This document shows positions 40,909-49,658 of a DNA stretch of 64,000 bases, in pieces (position 1 is the first letter of the stretch; every line of letters starts with the position of its first letter). The stretch is taken from NCBI GenBank assembly GCA_029260735.1, contig JAJDCR010000050.1:1-64000 (forward strand), given 5' to 3'. The position numbers and the translations under genes were made by a program. Source of the DNA: Planctomycetota bacterium (GTDB lineage: Bacteria; Planctomycetota; Uabimicrobiia; Uabimicrobiales; Uabimicrobiaceae). The notes below the pieces were generated by a model. It was given only the letters and a program-made list of their open reading frames with translations, had not been told where the DNA came from and ran no database searches.

Positions 40909-43716
40909 ATGCGGTCAACTCCTTATTTAATTGGCATCGATCTGGGTACCACCAATTCTAGTGTTGCCTATATTCATACCCAAGCTCGTGGTAAAAACCA
41001 ACGTTCGACAGTCAAAGTTTTTTCCATTAAACAACTCGTCAAAGAAGGGGTAATGGGAGAACAAAACACCCTCCCTTCTTTTTTGTATTTACCCGGAGAA
41101 TTTGAGGTTCAAAGCCAGTCACTAGCTCTTCCTTGGAATAGTGAACAAAAACTCTGTGTCGGAGAATGGGCCAAAAATCAAGGGAAAAAAGTTCCCGAGC
41201 GTTTGGTTCACTCAAGTAAATCTTGGCTTTGCCACTCCGGGGTAGACCGCTATAGTCCTATTTTACCTTGGGCTTCATCTTCTGATATCCCAAAAATATC
41301 TCCGCTCGAAGCAACAACCCACTACTTGAGCTTTTTGAAAGAAAGCTGGAATCACTTTCAAGCCAAAAAAGAAAGTGAGTTCATGGAAAGCCAAGAGATT
41401 ACTATAACTGTTCCCGCGGCCTTCGATGAAGTTGCCCGAGAGCTAACCCTGGAAGCGGCCTACAAAGCCGGATTAAAAAATATCCAGCTTCTGGAAGAAC
41501 CTATGGCCGCTTTTTACCACTGGATCGCTCACCACGAACAAAAATGGCCCAAAAAAGTTTCCGGCCATCTCCTCGCACTGGTTTGTGATATTGGGGGAGG
41601 CACCACGGATTTTAGTCTAATAGAAATCCACCCCCAAGGAGAAAGTTTCGATTTTAAACGAGTCGCCGTCGGAGATCACCTTCTTCTGGGGGGCGACAAT
41701 ATGGATATTGCTCTGGCTGTTTATTTGGAAGGAAAAAGAAAAAAACAACTCGACTCGACCCAGTTCTCTCAGCTCACTGGCTTTTGCTCCCAAGCGAAAG
41801 AAAAACTTTGGCAAAAGGAAAGTGAGGGCGAGCACAGCTTTGCTTTACCAGGAAGAAGCAGCTCCGTTATCGGAGGCTCTCTTAAGTTTAAGTTAAAGAC
41901 AGAAACCATCGAAAAAATTATTTTGGATGGTTTTTTTCCCCTTCTGCCTTGGGAAGAGAAGGAAAAAATTTCTGAAAAAAAAGGACTGAGAGAGTGGGGA
42001 CTCCCTTATGCAAAAGATCCTGCCATTACTCGGCATTTACGCACCTTTTTAACAAGGCACCTTCCCTCAGGAAAGCAACCAGATATCCTCTTATTCAATG
42101 GAGGAACACTAACCCCCAAAATTCTTCGAGATCGCATCCGAGAGCAACTCTCTCTTTGGTTTTCGACAAGTGCCGCTCCCTTTAAGCCACTAGTATTAAC
42201 CAATAACAAGTTGGATCTTGCGGTATCTATGGGAGCAACTTACTTTCATCTAGTGCGCCAAGGAAAAGGAATTCGTATTGGCGGAGGAAGCCCCCGTTCT
42301 TATTACCTCCAAATCGAAAATGCCCAGAACGCCCCAACAAAAGAAGCCAGAGCCATTTGTTTAGTCCCCTTCCAAACCCAAGAAGGGAGTCAATGCACAA
42401 TAGAAGATCTTCCTCTTCAAGCCTTAACCGGACAACCTGTCAGTTTTCAATTGTTCTTTAGTAATACTCGAAAAGAAGACTCTCTCGCTCAAATTGTTTC
42501 TCTTAGCGAAGAGATGCAAGCTCTCCCCCCTTTACAAACTGTTTTAAAAGTGGGAAAAAAAGCAAAGAAAAAACAAATTCCTATTCTTTTAGAAGTGAAT
42601 TTAACAGAAATTGGAACTTTAGAGATTTGGTTAAAAGATCGGGATACTGATAGACGATGGCAACTAAAGTTTCAAATTCGTTCCTCTCCTCAACTAAGAC
42701 AAAAAAGAAAAGCTGCCCAATCTCCCGCTCCCAGTACCGGAGAAAAGAAAAAATTACCTCTTCTTCCCTTAAAAAAAAGCTTAGAAGAGACTTTTTCTCG
42801 AACGGATGGAAAAACGGATGGAAAAACGGACGGAAAAAATCCAGAAAAACTCATTCGAAACTTAGAAGACGTTTTAGAAAAACGGAAAAATTCTTGGGAC
42901 TTATCCACCAACCGACAAATACACGATCTTCTTTTTGATTTTTCCTCCCAGCGTAGGCTCAGTCCCGAACATGAAGTTCGTTGGCTTAATTTAGCAGGGT
43001 TTTCTTTGCGACCAGGAAGCGGAACCCCTGAAGATAAAAATCGTATCCAACGTCTGTCTTTCTTGGCTCTACAAGAGAAGTTGCACTACGAGAAAAATAT
43101 TCAGAGTTGGCTGGAGTGGTGGATTCTATGGCGTCGTATAGCCACAGGTCTCAATGCAAGCCAGCAGCTCAATATTTTCCATCAAATGTCTCCCCATTTA
43201 CTCCCCCGCAACTCCGGTAAATCTCGCCGTCACACCAAACCCCAAGAGATCGTTGAAATGTGGAGAACCGCAGCAAGCTTTGAGCTCCTCCCCCTTGGCA
43301 CCAGAGAAAACTTAGCCAAGGAACTTGCTCGTCGGGCCACTCAAGAAAAAATAGCTCCGGGAGAATACTGGGCCCTAGGTCGAATCGCCGCAAGAACCCT
43401 CATTTACGCTCCCCTAAACCAAGTCATTTCTCCTCGTACTGTTAGTTCTTGGCTTGAAGATATTCTTATCTCCTCTGACAAATCACTAGAAAAACTCTAT
43501 AGCATTGCTCAGATTGCTCGCAAAACAGGAGACCGCACTCTTGATATTAGCGACTCTTTGCAAAAAAAAGTCCTCCAGCTCCTTCATGAGAATTCTCATT
43601 TACCTAAAATAGAGGAGTTGATTACTATGGTGGAAGATGTTGCTGAGTTAGAGGTAGGGCTGCAAAAGCACTATTTGGGAGACTCTTTGCCTGCAGGTTT
43701 GATTTTGGGGAATTAG
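40909..43716 (+). CDS. Hsp70-family protein with long DUF3731-like C-terminus (second of the pair)
   Basis: 935 residues. The first ~580 are paralogous to the preceding protein (GIDLGTTNSSVAYIH; CDIGGGTTDFSLI; GGDNMDIALA). A Lys/Ser-rich linker with the 12-bp-encoded repeat TDGKTDGKTDGK follows (42801-42841), and then about 330 helical residues with Trp/Arg repeats (WLEWWILWRRIATG, LAKELARRATQE), the DUF3731-like part. Such large Hsp70s occur in many Proteobacteria and planctomycetes as part of this three-gene set. It may bind partner proteins through the helical repeats. Confidence 0.88.
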   Translation: MRSTPYLIGIDLGTTNSSVAYIHTQARGKNQRSTVKVFSIKQLVKEGVMGEQNTLPSFLYLPGEFEVQSQSLALPWNSEQKLCVGEWAKNQGKKVPERLVHSSKSWLCHSGVDRYSPILPWASSSDIPKISPLEATTHYLSFLKESWNHFQAKKESEFMESQEITITVPAAFDEVARELTLEAAYKAGLKNIQLLEEPMAAFYHWIAHHEQKWPKKVSGHLLALVCDIGGGTTDFSLIEIHPQGESFDFKRVAVGDHLLLGGDNMDIALAVYLEGKRKKQLDSTQFSQLTGFCSQAKEKLWQKESEGEHSFALPGRSSSVIGGSLKFKLKTETIEKIILDGFFPLLPWEEKEKISEKKGLREWGLPYAKDPAITRHLRTFLTRHLPSGKQPDILLFNGGTLTPKILRDRIREQLSLWFSTSAAPFKPLVLTNNKLDLAVSMGATYFHLVRQGKGIRIGGGSPRSYYLQIENAQNAPTKEARAICLVPFQTQEGSQCTIEDLPLQALTGQPVSFQLFFSNTRKEDSLAQIVSLSEEMQALPPLQTVLKVGKKAKKKQIPILLEVNLTEIGTLEIWLKDRDTDRRWQLKFQIRSSPQLRQKRKAAQSPAPSTGEKKKLPLLPLKKSLEETFSRTDGKTDGKTDGKNPEKLIRNLEDVLEKRKNSWDLSTNRQIHDLLFDFSSQRRLSPEHEVRWLNLAGFSLRPGSGTPEDKNRIQRLSFLALQEKLHYEKNIQSWLEWWILWRRIATGLNASQQLNIFHQMSPHLLPRNSGKSRRHTKPQEIVEMWRTAASFELLPLGTRENLAKELARRATQEKIAPGEYWALGRIAARTLIYAPLNQVISPRTVSSWLEDILISSDKSLEKLYSIAQIARKTGDRTLDISDSLQKKVLQLLHENSHLPKIEELITMVEDVAELEVGLQKHYLGDSLPAGLILGN

Positions 43717-43756
43717 GGGCGGATTTTTAATTAATCTAAGATGAGGGAAATGCTTA

Positions 43757-44060
43757 TCTGAAAACGTTTTAGAAAAAGATGATCGAAAACCGTTCTAAGC
43801 ACCATGTTCGCTGGAGGGTGAGGCTCCTGCCGAACAGGGGATGTGCTTGGCTCTTGATATTGTAATCTAGGCACAACCCCGGCGCGGCAGGAGCCTTGCC
43901 CTCCACCCTTACCTTGTATTAAGGGTCGTTTCTGATATGGTATTTAAGAATACCCATTTAGATCATAGGTTTCATATTGAAAAAATAAATGTGCCGAAAT
44001 TCCACCAGGAGCCAAGCACAACCCCGGTGCGGCAGGAGCCTTACCCTCCCCATAACATAA
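43757..44060. repeat. Degenerate second copy of the 20941 element
   Basis: Starts TCTGAAAACGTTTTAGAAA, matching the 20941 terminus, and shares the CACCATGTTC..CTGGAGGG..CTCCTGCCG arm, the GGCGCGGCAGGAGCC arm and the TTAAGGGTCGTTTC segment. The palindrome half GGTTTCATATTG is present once, and an extra GGAGCC / GGCAGGAGCC arm occurs at 44010-44060. It appears rearranged. Nothing coding in 43717-44086. Confidence 0.72.
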
Positions 44061-44086
44061 GCATATGTGCGTTTGGCAGAGATAAC

Positions 44087-46246
44087 TCACTCCCCATCAA
44101 TCGTCTTAACCACCCGAAAACCAATATGATCCAGGCGGCTATTCTGATCAAACTGAAAACGAAAACTTGAGCGGCAAAAAACTAAAAAAGTATTCCAACT
44201 TCCTCCACGAACCACACGATGAAGGTTATTCCCTGTGGCTTGTCGGGCACTTCCGTCATTAGGAGCCCCTTGGTAGTCAGAGTAATAGGCGTCTGCACAC
44301 CACTCCCAAACATTCCCTGACATATCATAAAGTCCAAAAGCATTGGGCTTTCTTTTACCAATGATAGCAGTATTCTTTTGCGGTGTATACCAGGCAAAAC
44401 CTTCTCCTTTGGCTTCTCCCCAGTAGTAGTCGCTAGAAACTCCTCCTCGGCAGGCGTACTCCCATTGCGCTTCACTGGGAAGCTCTAAACCTGTTTTTTT
44501 ACAAAAACTTAAACTATCTTGCCAACTAATATTTTCGACAGGTCTATCATCATGAAAAAAACGCGAAGGATTTCCTCCCATAATGTTTCGCCAAACTTTC
44601 TGGGGAACTTCATGACGAGAAATCAAGAAAGAAGGAATGGTCACTTCTTGAACAGGGCCTTCTTCTGGCGACTGTTCGCTTCCTCGAAGATAACGTCCTC
44701 CTTCTAAGAGAGTGAACTCTAAAGAAGTTTCTAGGTGGAGATACTCCGCCACTTCATAGCTTTTTTCGGCACAGTGGTAACTCTTGACTCCAGAGAATTT
44801 AAAACCTGTAATTTTAGGGAAAGTATTGTCCGTGCGTTCCTCCATCGTTTTTCTTTTTTCCGAGATATTTTTTCTCAAAATAGAAGTTTTTGAAGTTTTC
44901 TCTGGGATATTCTCGTCTGTTGAAGGAATCAGAAAAACCAAACAAAAAAAACATATCGAAACTAAAAGAAGAAAGACCAAAAGAAAATTCAAATGAACAA
45001 TTTTTTCTTTTCCTGTAAAAAACAAATCTGATAAAGATCGTTTACTCTTTGCATTTTTCTCTTTTTTTTCCCATTTTTCAAATTCCTCTTTTTTCCGTAG
45101 AGGAAGAGCCGTTGGCGGAAGAGAAGCAGGTGCTTTTTTATCTTCTGTTTTTTGGATTTGGGCAAGATTTTCCATCAAGCGGGAATCTAGTTTCCGAGAA
45201 AGAGGAAGAAGTTTCTGGTGGAAAACAGAGTAGTGCAGTTGCAAAAATACTTGCTGGAGCTCGGCAAAAGCGTCGGCCATTTCACTTGCAAGGCAGCGCT
45301 TCTCAGGCTCTTTTGCCATAGCTTTCTCCAGTAGAGCAGAGAGAGCTCGGTAAGCTTGCTCTTCTTCGGGAGAAAAATCCTCTCCCTTAGCCCGGCGTTT
45401 TTCTAGGAGAACTTTATCTAAACCCTCTGGATTATGATGCCCTATTTTATAGACTGTCACCAAACTATTGCGATCGTAAAAAGGCGAGTCTTTGCTCCAC
45501 AGAAAAAATTGATAAAGCATTGTTCCTAAGGAAAACATATCACTCAATCGATGAGACTTTCCTGTAAGCTGTTCTGGACTGAGATAGGAAAGGGTTCCCA
45601 AAATGTGGTTTCCTGCGGTTAAAGCCTTCAAATCACCACTTAAATCTTTCCCTAAGCCAAGGTCTAAGACCTTCACAGTACCATCTTCTACATTGATCAT
45701 CACATTACCTGGCTTCATATCGCGGTGAAGAACCCCCCCCATATTCAATATTTCAATGGCCCGGGTAATTTTATTAGCAATGGAAAGTTGTTCGGGGAGA
45801 GAAAAAACTATTTTTCCGTCGTCTAGAATTTGAGCCAGAGAGCGACCAGCAACAAACTCTAAAACCATAAAGAGTTTTCCCTCTTCCTCAAAGTAATCAT
45901 AGGCCTTAATCAGGTTCGGATGCTCTACAATGCGTAAAAAGCGATACTCCCGCTGAAAACGTATTTTCTCTTCTTGCCCCATTTTGAAAAGCATTTTGAG
46001 AGCAACTAAACGCTTTTCTTTTTGGTCAAAAGCTCGAAAGACTTTTCCCATTCCCCCACGGCCTAATTCCTTGTCGATAAGATATCGTTGTAGAATAAGC
46101 TCTCCGGGCAAAAGAGAATGGTCCTCCTCCAGTAAAGTAGGAGGCTCTTCTAAGGAAGGAGTATCCTTTTCCTTGATTTGATTTTCTTCAAAGAAAGATT
46201 GAGAAAGTATATCGGAAGAGGGTTTTTCGGGGGGATCCGAGGGCAT
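44087..46246 (-). CDS. Ser/Thr protein kinase fused to an FGE-sulfatase domain
   Basis: 719 residues. Kinase at about 45-320: LGRGGMGKVFRAFD, ALKML, HRDMKPGNVMI and VLDLGLGKDL (DLG where most kinases have DFG). A membrane helix at about 418-440 (FLLVFLLLVSICFFCLVFLI) separates it from the C-terminal SUMF1/FGE-type domain: GSEQSPEEGPVQEV, NISWQDSLSFCKK, PSEAQWEYACRGG, MSGNVWEWCAD and RGGSWN. Only a single late Cys (VFCRSSF) matches the catalytic pair, so this is probably a binding module, not a formylglycine enzyme. The layout fits a transmembrane kinase sensing an envelope ligand. Confidence 0.88.
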   Translation of the reverse strand: MPSDPPEKPSSDILSQSFFEENQIKEKDTPSLEEPPTLLEEDHSLLPGELILQRYLIDKELGRGGMGKVFRAFDQKEKRLVALKMLFKMGQEEKIRFQREYRFLRIVEHPNLIKAYDYFEEEGKLFMVLEFVAGRSLAQILDDGKIVFSLPEQLSIANKITRAIEILNMGGVLHRDMKPGNVMINVEDGTVKVLDLGLGKDLSGDLKALTAGNHILGTLSYLSPEQLTGKSHRLSDMFSLGTMLYQFFLWSKDSPFYDRNSLVTVYKIGHHNPEGLDKVLLEKRRAKGEDFSPEEEQAYRALSALLEKAMAKEPEKRCLASEMADAFAELQQVFLQLHYSVFHQKLLPLSRKLDSRLMENLAQIQKTEDKKAPASLPPTALPLRKKEEFEKWEKKEKNAKSKRSLSDLFFTGKEKIVHLNFLLVFLLLVSICFFCLVFLIPSTDENIPEKTSKTSILRKNISEKRKTMEERTDNTFPKITGFKFSGVKSYHCAEKSYEVAEYLHLETSLEFTLLEGGRYLRGSEQSPEEGPVQEVTIPSFLISRHEVPQKVWRNIMGGNPSRFFHDDRPVENISWQDSLSFCKKTGLELPSEAQWEYACRGGVSSDYYWGEAKGEGFAWYTPQKNTAIIGKRKPNAFGLYDMSGNVWEWCADAYYSDYQGAPNDGSARQATGNNLHRVVRGGSWNTFLVFCRSSFRFQFDQNSRLDHIGFRVVKTIDGE

Positions 46247-46410
46247 TTTTTTCCTTTTTTCTTTTTTCTTTTAACCAAGAGAGGATTATAGCGAAGATGG
46301 GCCTACTAAATTGTAACGAAATCTACTGGTGGGGTCAAAGTTTTTATCCTGCCTCTTTTTTCCCGTACTCAGCACGAAGAAAAAAACAATTTTTCCATAT
46401 TTAGCTTTTT

Positions 46411-46586
46411 TAGGGCGTGTTCTTATTCAGTTTTTTTTACAATGATTTTATTTTTTGATTTTGGGTTTTACTTACAAGGGCGTGTTCTCATTCAGCCCTC
46501 CTGCGACTTAACAATACTGAGTTCAAGGTAGTGTCTTACTATTTCTAAAAAAATACAAAAAATAAGCTGAATGAGGACACTCCCTA
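46411..46586. mobile_element. MITE copy with a partial extra end
   Basis: GGGCGTGTTCTCATTCAGC (46478-46496) and its inverted variant GCTGAATGAGGACACTCCC (46566-46584) bound a ~107-bp unit closely matching 48699-48811. A further left end TAGGGCGTGTTCTTATTCAG is at 46411-46430, so a second element may be nested or truncated. No protein is encoded; the remaining gap 46247-46714 is AT-rich. Confidence 0.8.
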
Positions 46587-46714
46587 TTTTTTTCTTGTTT
46601 TTTTGTTTTTTTTTTCATACTTTCACAGCTATCCAACAGAATTAAGGTACCTAAAAACGAGTACTGTATATTTTTTCCCGGGTAACACACCCTATCTAGA
46701 ATTAGGAGATTTTG

Positions 46715-47728
46715 ATGAATAAGTTCATTTTATTTTCTCTCTGCTTACTTTTTCCTCTTGTCGGTGTTTCGGCGAATGAAAAGTACCCAGATGGGATCTA
46801 CGCTCAAATGGATACTTCAAAAGGAGAGATAGTTCTTAGTTTAGAATACGAAAAGACTCCCTTAACTGTAACAAACTTTATTGGCTTAGCCGAAGGTAAG
46901 TTAAAAACCAATGTAAGGCAGGGAAAACCCTACTATGATGGACTCGTTTTCCACCGAGTTATTCCCGATTTCATGGTTCAAGGGGGGTGTCCTTTTGGCA
47001 CTGGTAGTGGGAGCCCAGGTTATCGTTTTCCCGATGAATTTGACCCTTCTCTAAAACACACAGGCCCAGGAATCCTTTCTATGGCCAACTCAGGGCCAGG
47101 AACTAACGGAAGCCAATTCTTTATTACTCATGTTAAAACAAGTTGGCTAGATGGTAAACATACTGTTTTTGGACACGTCGTCGAAGGTATGGATGTTGTT
47201 AATAAAATTGTCAAGGGAGACAAAATTAACAAAGTAACCATTCTTCGCGTCGGAGAAAAAGCAAATAAGCTTGAAGTTTCTCAAGAAAACTTCAACCAGC
47301 TTGTTCAGAAAATTGCCAAAGCAAAAGAAGAGGAAAAGTACCAACTACTCAGAGATAGTATCGCCCAAGTGAAAAAGCTATATCCTGATCTCAAGGTGAG
47401 TAAAACGGGCCTTATGTACAAAGTTCTTCAAGAAGGAAGTGGAGAAACTCCCAAAAAAGGATCTTTGATCAAAGCCCATTACACAGGAAAATTCCTAGAC
47501 GGACGAGTTTTTGATAGTTCAGTAGCTCGTGGAGAACCTTTTATGTTTCCCGTAGGAAAAGGACAAGTCATCAGAGGTTGGGACGAAGCTCTTTCTCAAA
47601 TGAAAAAAGGAGAGAAGCGGCTTCTTGTTCTTGCCCCTCATCTCGCTTATGGAGAAAGTGGAGCTGGTGGAGTTATTCCGCCCAATGCTACTCTTATTTT
47701 TGAAGTGGAACTAGTTGACTTCGAATAA
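46715..47728 (+). CDS. Dual peptidyl-prolyl isomerase, cyclophilin-FKBP fusion
   Basis: 337 residues: signal peptide to about GVSA, then a cyclophilin ([43 protein letters not shown]), a helical linker, and an FKBP domain ([58 protein letters not shown]). Both catalyse cis-trans proline isomerisation, here in the periplasm. Active-site residues of both look intact. Such dual-family immunophilins are rare but described in spirochetes, Bacteroidetes and protists. Start is ATG 46715 (AGGAG 6 nt upstream), not the adjacent TTG. Confidence 0.92.
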   Translation: MNKFILFSLCLLFPLVGVSANEKYPDGIYAQMDTSKGEIVLSLEYEKTPLTVTNFIGLAEGKLKTNVRQGKPYYDGLVFHRVIPDFMVQGGCPFGTGSGSPGYRFPDEFDPSLKHTGPGILSMANSGPGTNGSQFFITHVKTSWLDGKHTVFGHVVEGMDVVNKIVKGDKINKVTILRVGEKANKLEVSQENFNQLVQKIAKAKEEEKYQLLRDSIAQVKKLYPDLKVSKTGLMYKVLQEGSGETPKKGSLIKAHYTGKFLDGRVFDSSVARGEPFMFPVGKGQVIRGWDEALSQMKKGEKRLLVLAPHLAYGESGAGGVIPPNATLIFEVELVDFE

Positions 47729-47743
47729 TCTGTAATCCTGCTA

Positions 47744-47780
47744 AGTTATAGGGGTACTCACAAAGAGTGCCCCTATAACT
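47744..47780. terminator. Bidirectional hairpin between convergent genes
   Basis: AGTTATAGGGGTACTC pairs with GAGTGCCCCTATAACT, 16 bp with one wobble, loop ACAAA-like. It lies between the convergent PPIase and lpxA 3' ends, 16 nt and 26 nt away respectively. Confidence 0.7.
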
Positions 47781-47805
47781 AGCCACCTACCTTTGTCAAA
47801 ATAGC

Positions 47806-48609
47806 CTAGATCATATGAGTATCTATTTTTCCACGAGAACATGTAGGGTAACGAGAAGAGGTTCGACAAAAATCAATTAAATAACGAACTTCTTCACTAT
47901 CAATTTCATCTTCCACTTTCTGTAAAGCTTTAGGAAAACTAAGTTCCGATCGATATAGAATGCGCTGGCAAGCTTTCAAACTGTTAATAGCCTCGCGAGA
48001 AAATCCCGCTCGTTTGAGTCCAATTAAGTTTAGCCCTCGAATCCAAGGACGATACCCAATAGCCATCATAAAAGGAGGAATATCGACATTGATCGCTATG
48101 TTTCCCGAGCAAATGCTATACTTACCTATTCGGGCAAATTGTTGATAGACACCTCCTCCTCCCAAAAAGCAGTGCTCACCAATTTCTACATGCCCTCCTA
48201 GTAAAACGGCATTAGCAAGGCTGACATTATCTGCCACTTGACAATTGTGAGCTATGTGAGAATTCACCATCAAAAAACAGTTTTTTCCTATCACAGTCTT
48301 ACTGTTTTCTTCCGTTCCTCGGTGGATCGTAACATATTCTCGAATAGTGGTTCCTTCTCCCACCTCACAGAAGGTTTTTTTGTCTGGGTCAAAAGAAATA
48401 TCTTGGGGAACTTCCCCAACAACAGCCCCAGAAAAAATCCGGCACTTTTTTCCCAAAGTAGTGTAAGGGCGAATAATGGCATGAGAGTGAATAATTGTCT
48501 CATCTCCAATCTCAACGTTTTCATCAATGATAGAGTAAGCGCCAATTTGGACGTTTTTCCCAAGCTCGGCTTTAGGACTAACAAGTGCTGTCGGATGAAT
48601 CTGAGTCAC
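47806..48609 (-). CDS. lpxA: UDP-N-acetylglucosamine acyltransferase LpxA
   Basis: 267 residues with the left-handed beta-helix hexapeptide repeats. Family marks: GEVPQDISFD, REYVTIHRGT, SHIAHNCQVADN (the catalytic His region), GGHVEIGEHCFLGG and GLKRAGFSREAI. It catalyses the first step of lipid A synthesis, so the organism has an LPS-type outer membrane. By alignment from memory the E. coli His in AVHQF is here Gln (GVYQQF) and the next His region is Tyr (RIGKYS). No lpxB/lpxD/fabZ is adjacent, unlike the usual cluster. Confidence 0.9.
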   Translation of the reverse strand: MTQIHPTALVSPKAELGKNVQIGAYSIIDENVEIGDETIIHSHAIIRPYTTLGKKCRIFSGAVVGEVPQDISFDPDKKTFCEVGEGTTIREYVTIHRGTEENSKTVIGKNCFLMVNSHIAHNCQVADNVSLANAVLLGGHVEIGEHCFLGGGGVYQQFARIGKYSICSGNIAINVDIPPFMMAIGYRPWIRGLNLIGLKRAGFSREAINSLKACQRILYRSELSFPKALQKVEDEIDSEEVRYLIDFCRTSSRYPTCSRGKIDTHMI

Positions 48610-48655
48610 TTTTTTTCTCTCTTCTTTTTCTATGGTAAAAGTGCAGTAAATATAA

Positions 48656-48693
48656 TTTTATAAAAGAATTTTTGGAAAAATTCTTTTATAAAA
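48656..48693. repeat. Perfect 18-bp inverted repeat with 2-nt loop
   Basis: TTTTATAAAAGAATTTTT-GG-AAAAATTCTTTTATAAAA. Upstream of lpxA on its strand and adjacent to a MITE. It could be an element remnant or a hairpin. Confidence 0.7.
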
Positions 48694-48698
48694 AATGG

Positions 48699-48811
48699 TA
48701 GGGCGTGTTCTCATTCAGCTTCCCCTGCGACTTAGCAATACTAAGTTCAAGGTAGTTTCCTCACTATTTCTAAAAAAATACAAAAAAAAAGCTCAATGAG
48801 GACACGCCCTA
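48699..48811. mobile_element. MITE, 113 bp with TA ends
   Basis: TA-GGGCGTGTTCTCATTCAGC at the left, GCTCAATGAGGACACGCCC-TA at the right; inverted ends match at 17 of 19 positions. The interior (CTGCGACTTAGCAATACTAAGTTCAAGG) parallels 46478-46586. It fills most of the gap between lpxA and the FMN reductase gene. Confidence 0.82.
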
Positions 48812-48955
48812 CATCTGATTGTAACGCTCTAAAAAATTCTTGTCAAACTAGATATTGACGAAAGAAATTTTATTTGCATAATAGGCAAAGCTTAACATCC
48901 TCTCTCGACTATATCTTGAGCTCTCATCCCTAATAGTTAGAAAGAAAGATTCCCG

Positions 48956-49594
48956 ATGAACCAAAAAGAAAATATTTCAGAAGAGATTTATATTCTTGGA
49001 ATTCCAGGTAGCTTAAGAGCCCACAGTTACACTCGTTTAACTGTTCAAATAGCTCTCCAAGGAGCCCAAGAAGTGGGAGCTCGTACAAAAATTTTAGATT
49101 TACGAGACTATAAACTAGCTCTTTGTGATGGACGAGAAGGAGAGGAAAACTATCCGGAAGGAGTATTCTCTCTACGTAAAGAAGTTTCTCAAGCTCAGGG
49201 AATTATTTTAGGCACTCCCGAATACCATGGAGGCTATAGTGGCGTTTTAAAAAATGCTTTAGATCTGATGGGATTTCCTGAGTTTGAAGGAAAAATGATA
49301 GGGTTAGTTGGAGTATCAGGGGGAGACATGGGAGCTATTGATGCGCTAAGTGGTTTGCGTAATATTGGACGGAATTTACATTCTTGGGTAATTCCCCAGC
49401 AAGCTTCCATTTCAGAGGTAACCAAAAAATTTAATCCTGATGGAACCATGCGTAGTGAAAAATTGCAGGAAAGGGTCAAAGAGGTCGGACGTCAAGTGGC
49501 CCGGTTTGCCTATTTGCATTCTTCCGATAAAGTACAAAATTTTCTCCATTTATGGGAAGAGGCACCTCTAAATCCCGGCGGAGAAGTAAAATAG
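48956..49594 (+). CDS. NADPH-dependent FMN reductase
   Basis: 212 residues, flavodoxin-like fold. Flavin-phosphate loop GIPGSLRAHSYTRLTVQ near residue 15, and GTPEYHGGYSGVLKNALDL, the FMN-ring loop of the NAD(P)H:flavin/azo-reductase family. It reduces FMN or quinones with NAD(P)H in the cytoplasm. The C-terminal helix (KVQNFLHLWEEAPLNPGG) is longer than in some homologs. It stands alone; a small inverted repeat (49602-49640) follows, which may act as terminator. Confidence 0.88.
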   Translation: MNQKENISEEIYILGIPGSLRAHSYTRLTVQIALQGAQEVGARTKILDLRDYKLALCDGREGEENYPEGVFSLRKEVSQAQGIILGTPEYHGGYSGVLKNALDLMGFPEFEGKMIGLVGVSGGDMGAIDALSGLRNIGRNLHSWVIPQQASISEVTKKFNPDGTMRSEKLQERVKEVGRQVARFAYLHSSDKVQNFLHLWEEAPLNPGGEVK

Positions 49595-49601
49595 TTAGTT
49601 A

Positions 49602-49640
49602 GGGTGTATCATCAATTAAATCTTGATTGATGACACGCCC
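49602..49640 (+). other. Small inverted repeat after the FMN reductase
   Basis: GGGTGTATCATCAAT and ATTGATGACACGCCC pair at 13 of 15 positions around a 9-nt loop. The ends resemble the GGGCGTGT ends of the MITEs. An upstream in-frame TTG (49623) of the next gene lies inside it, supporting the ATG at 49659 as the true start. Confidence 0.55.
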
Positions 49641-49658
49641 CAGAAAAAGGGAAAAAAT

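Noticed and set aside
7590..46680. AGTACTGTATATTTT at two sites, like half of a LexA box
   Set aside because: The second half of the SOS box (CAG at the right spacing) is missing, so no LexA site is claimed.
46712..46714. TTG as start of the cyclophilin-FKBP gene
   Set aside because: An ATG follows at once with AGGAG at 6 nt, a better start and signal peptide.
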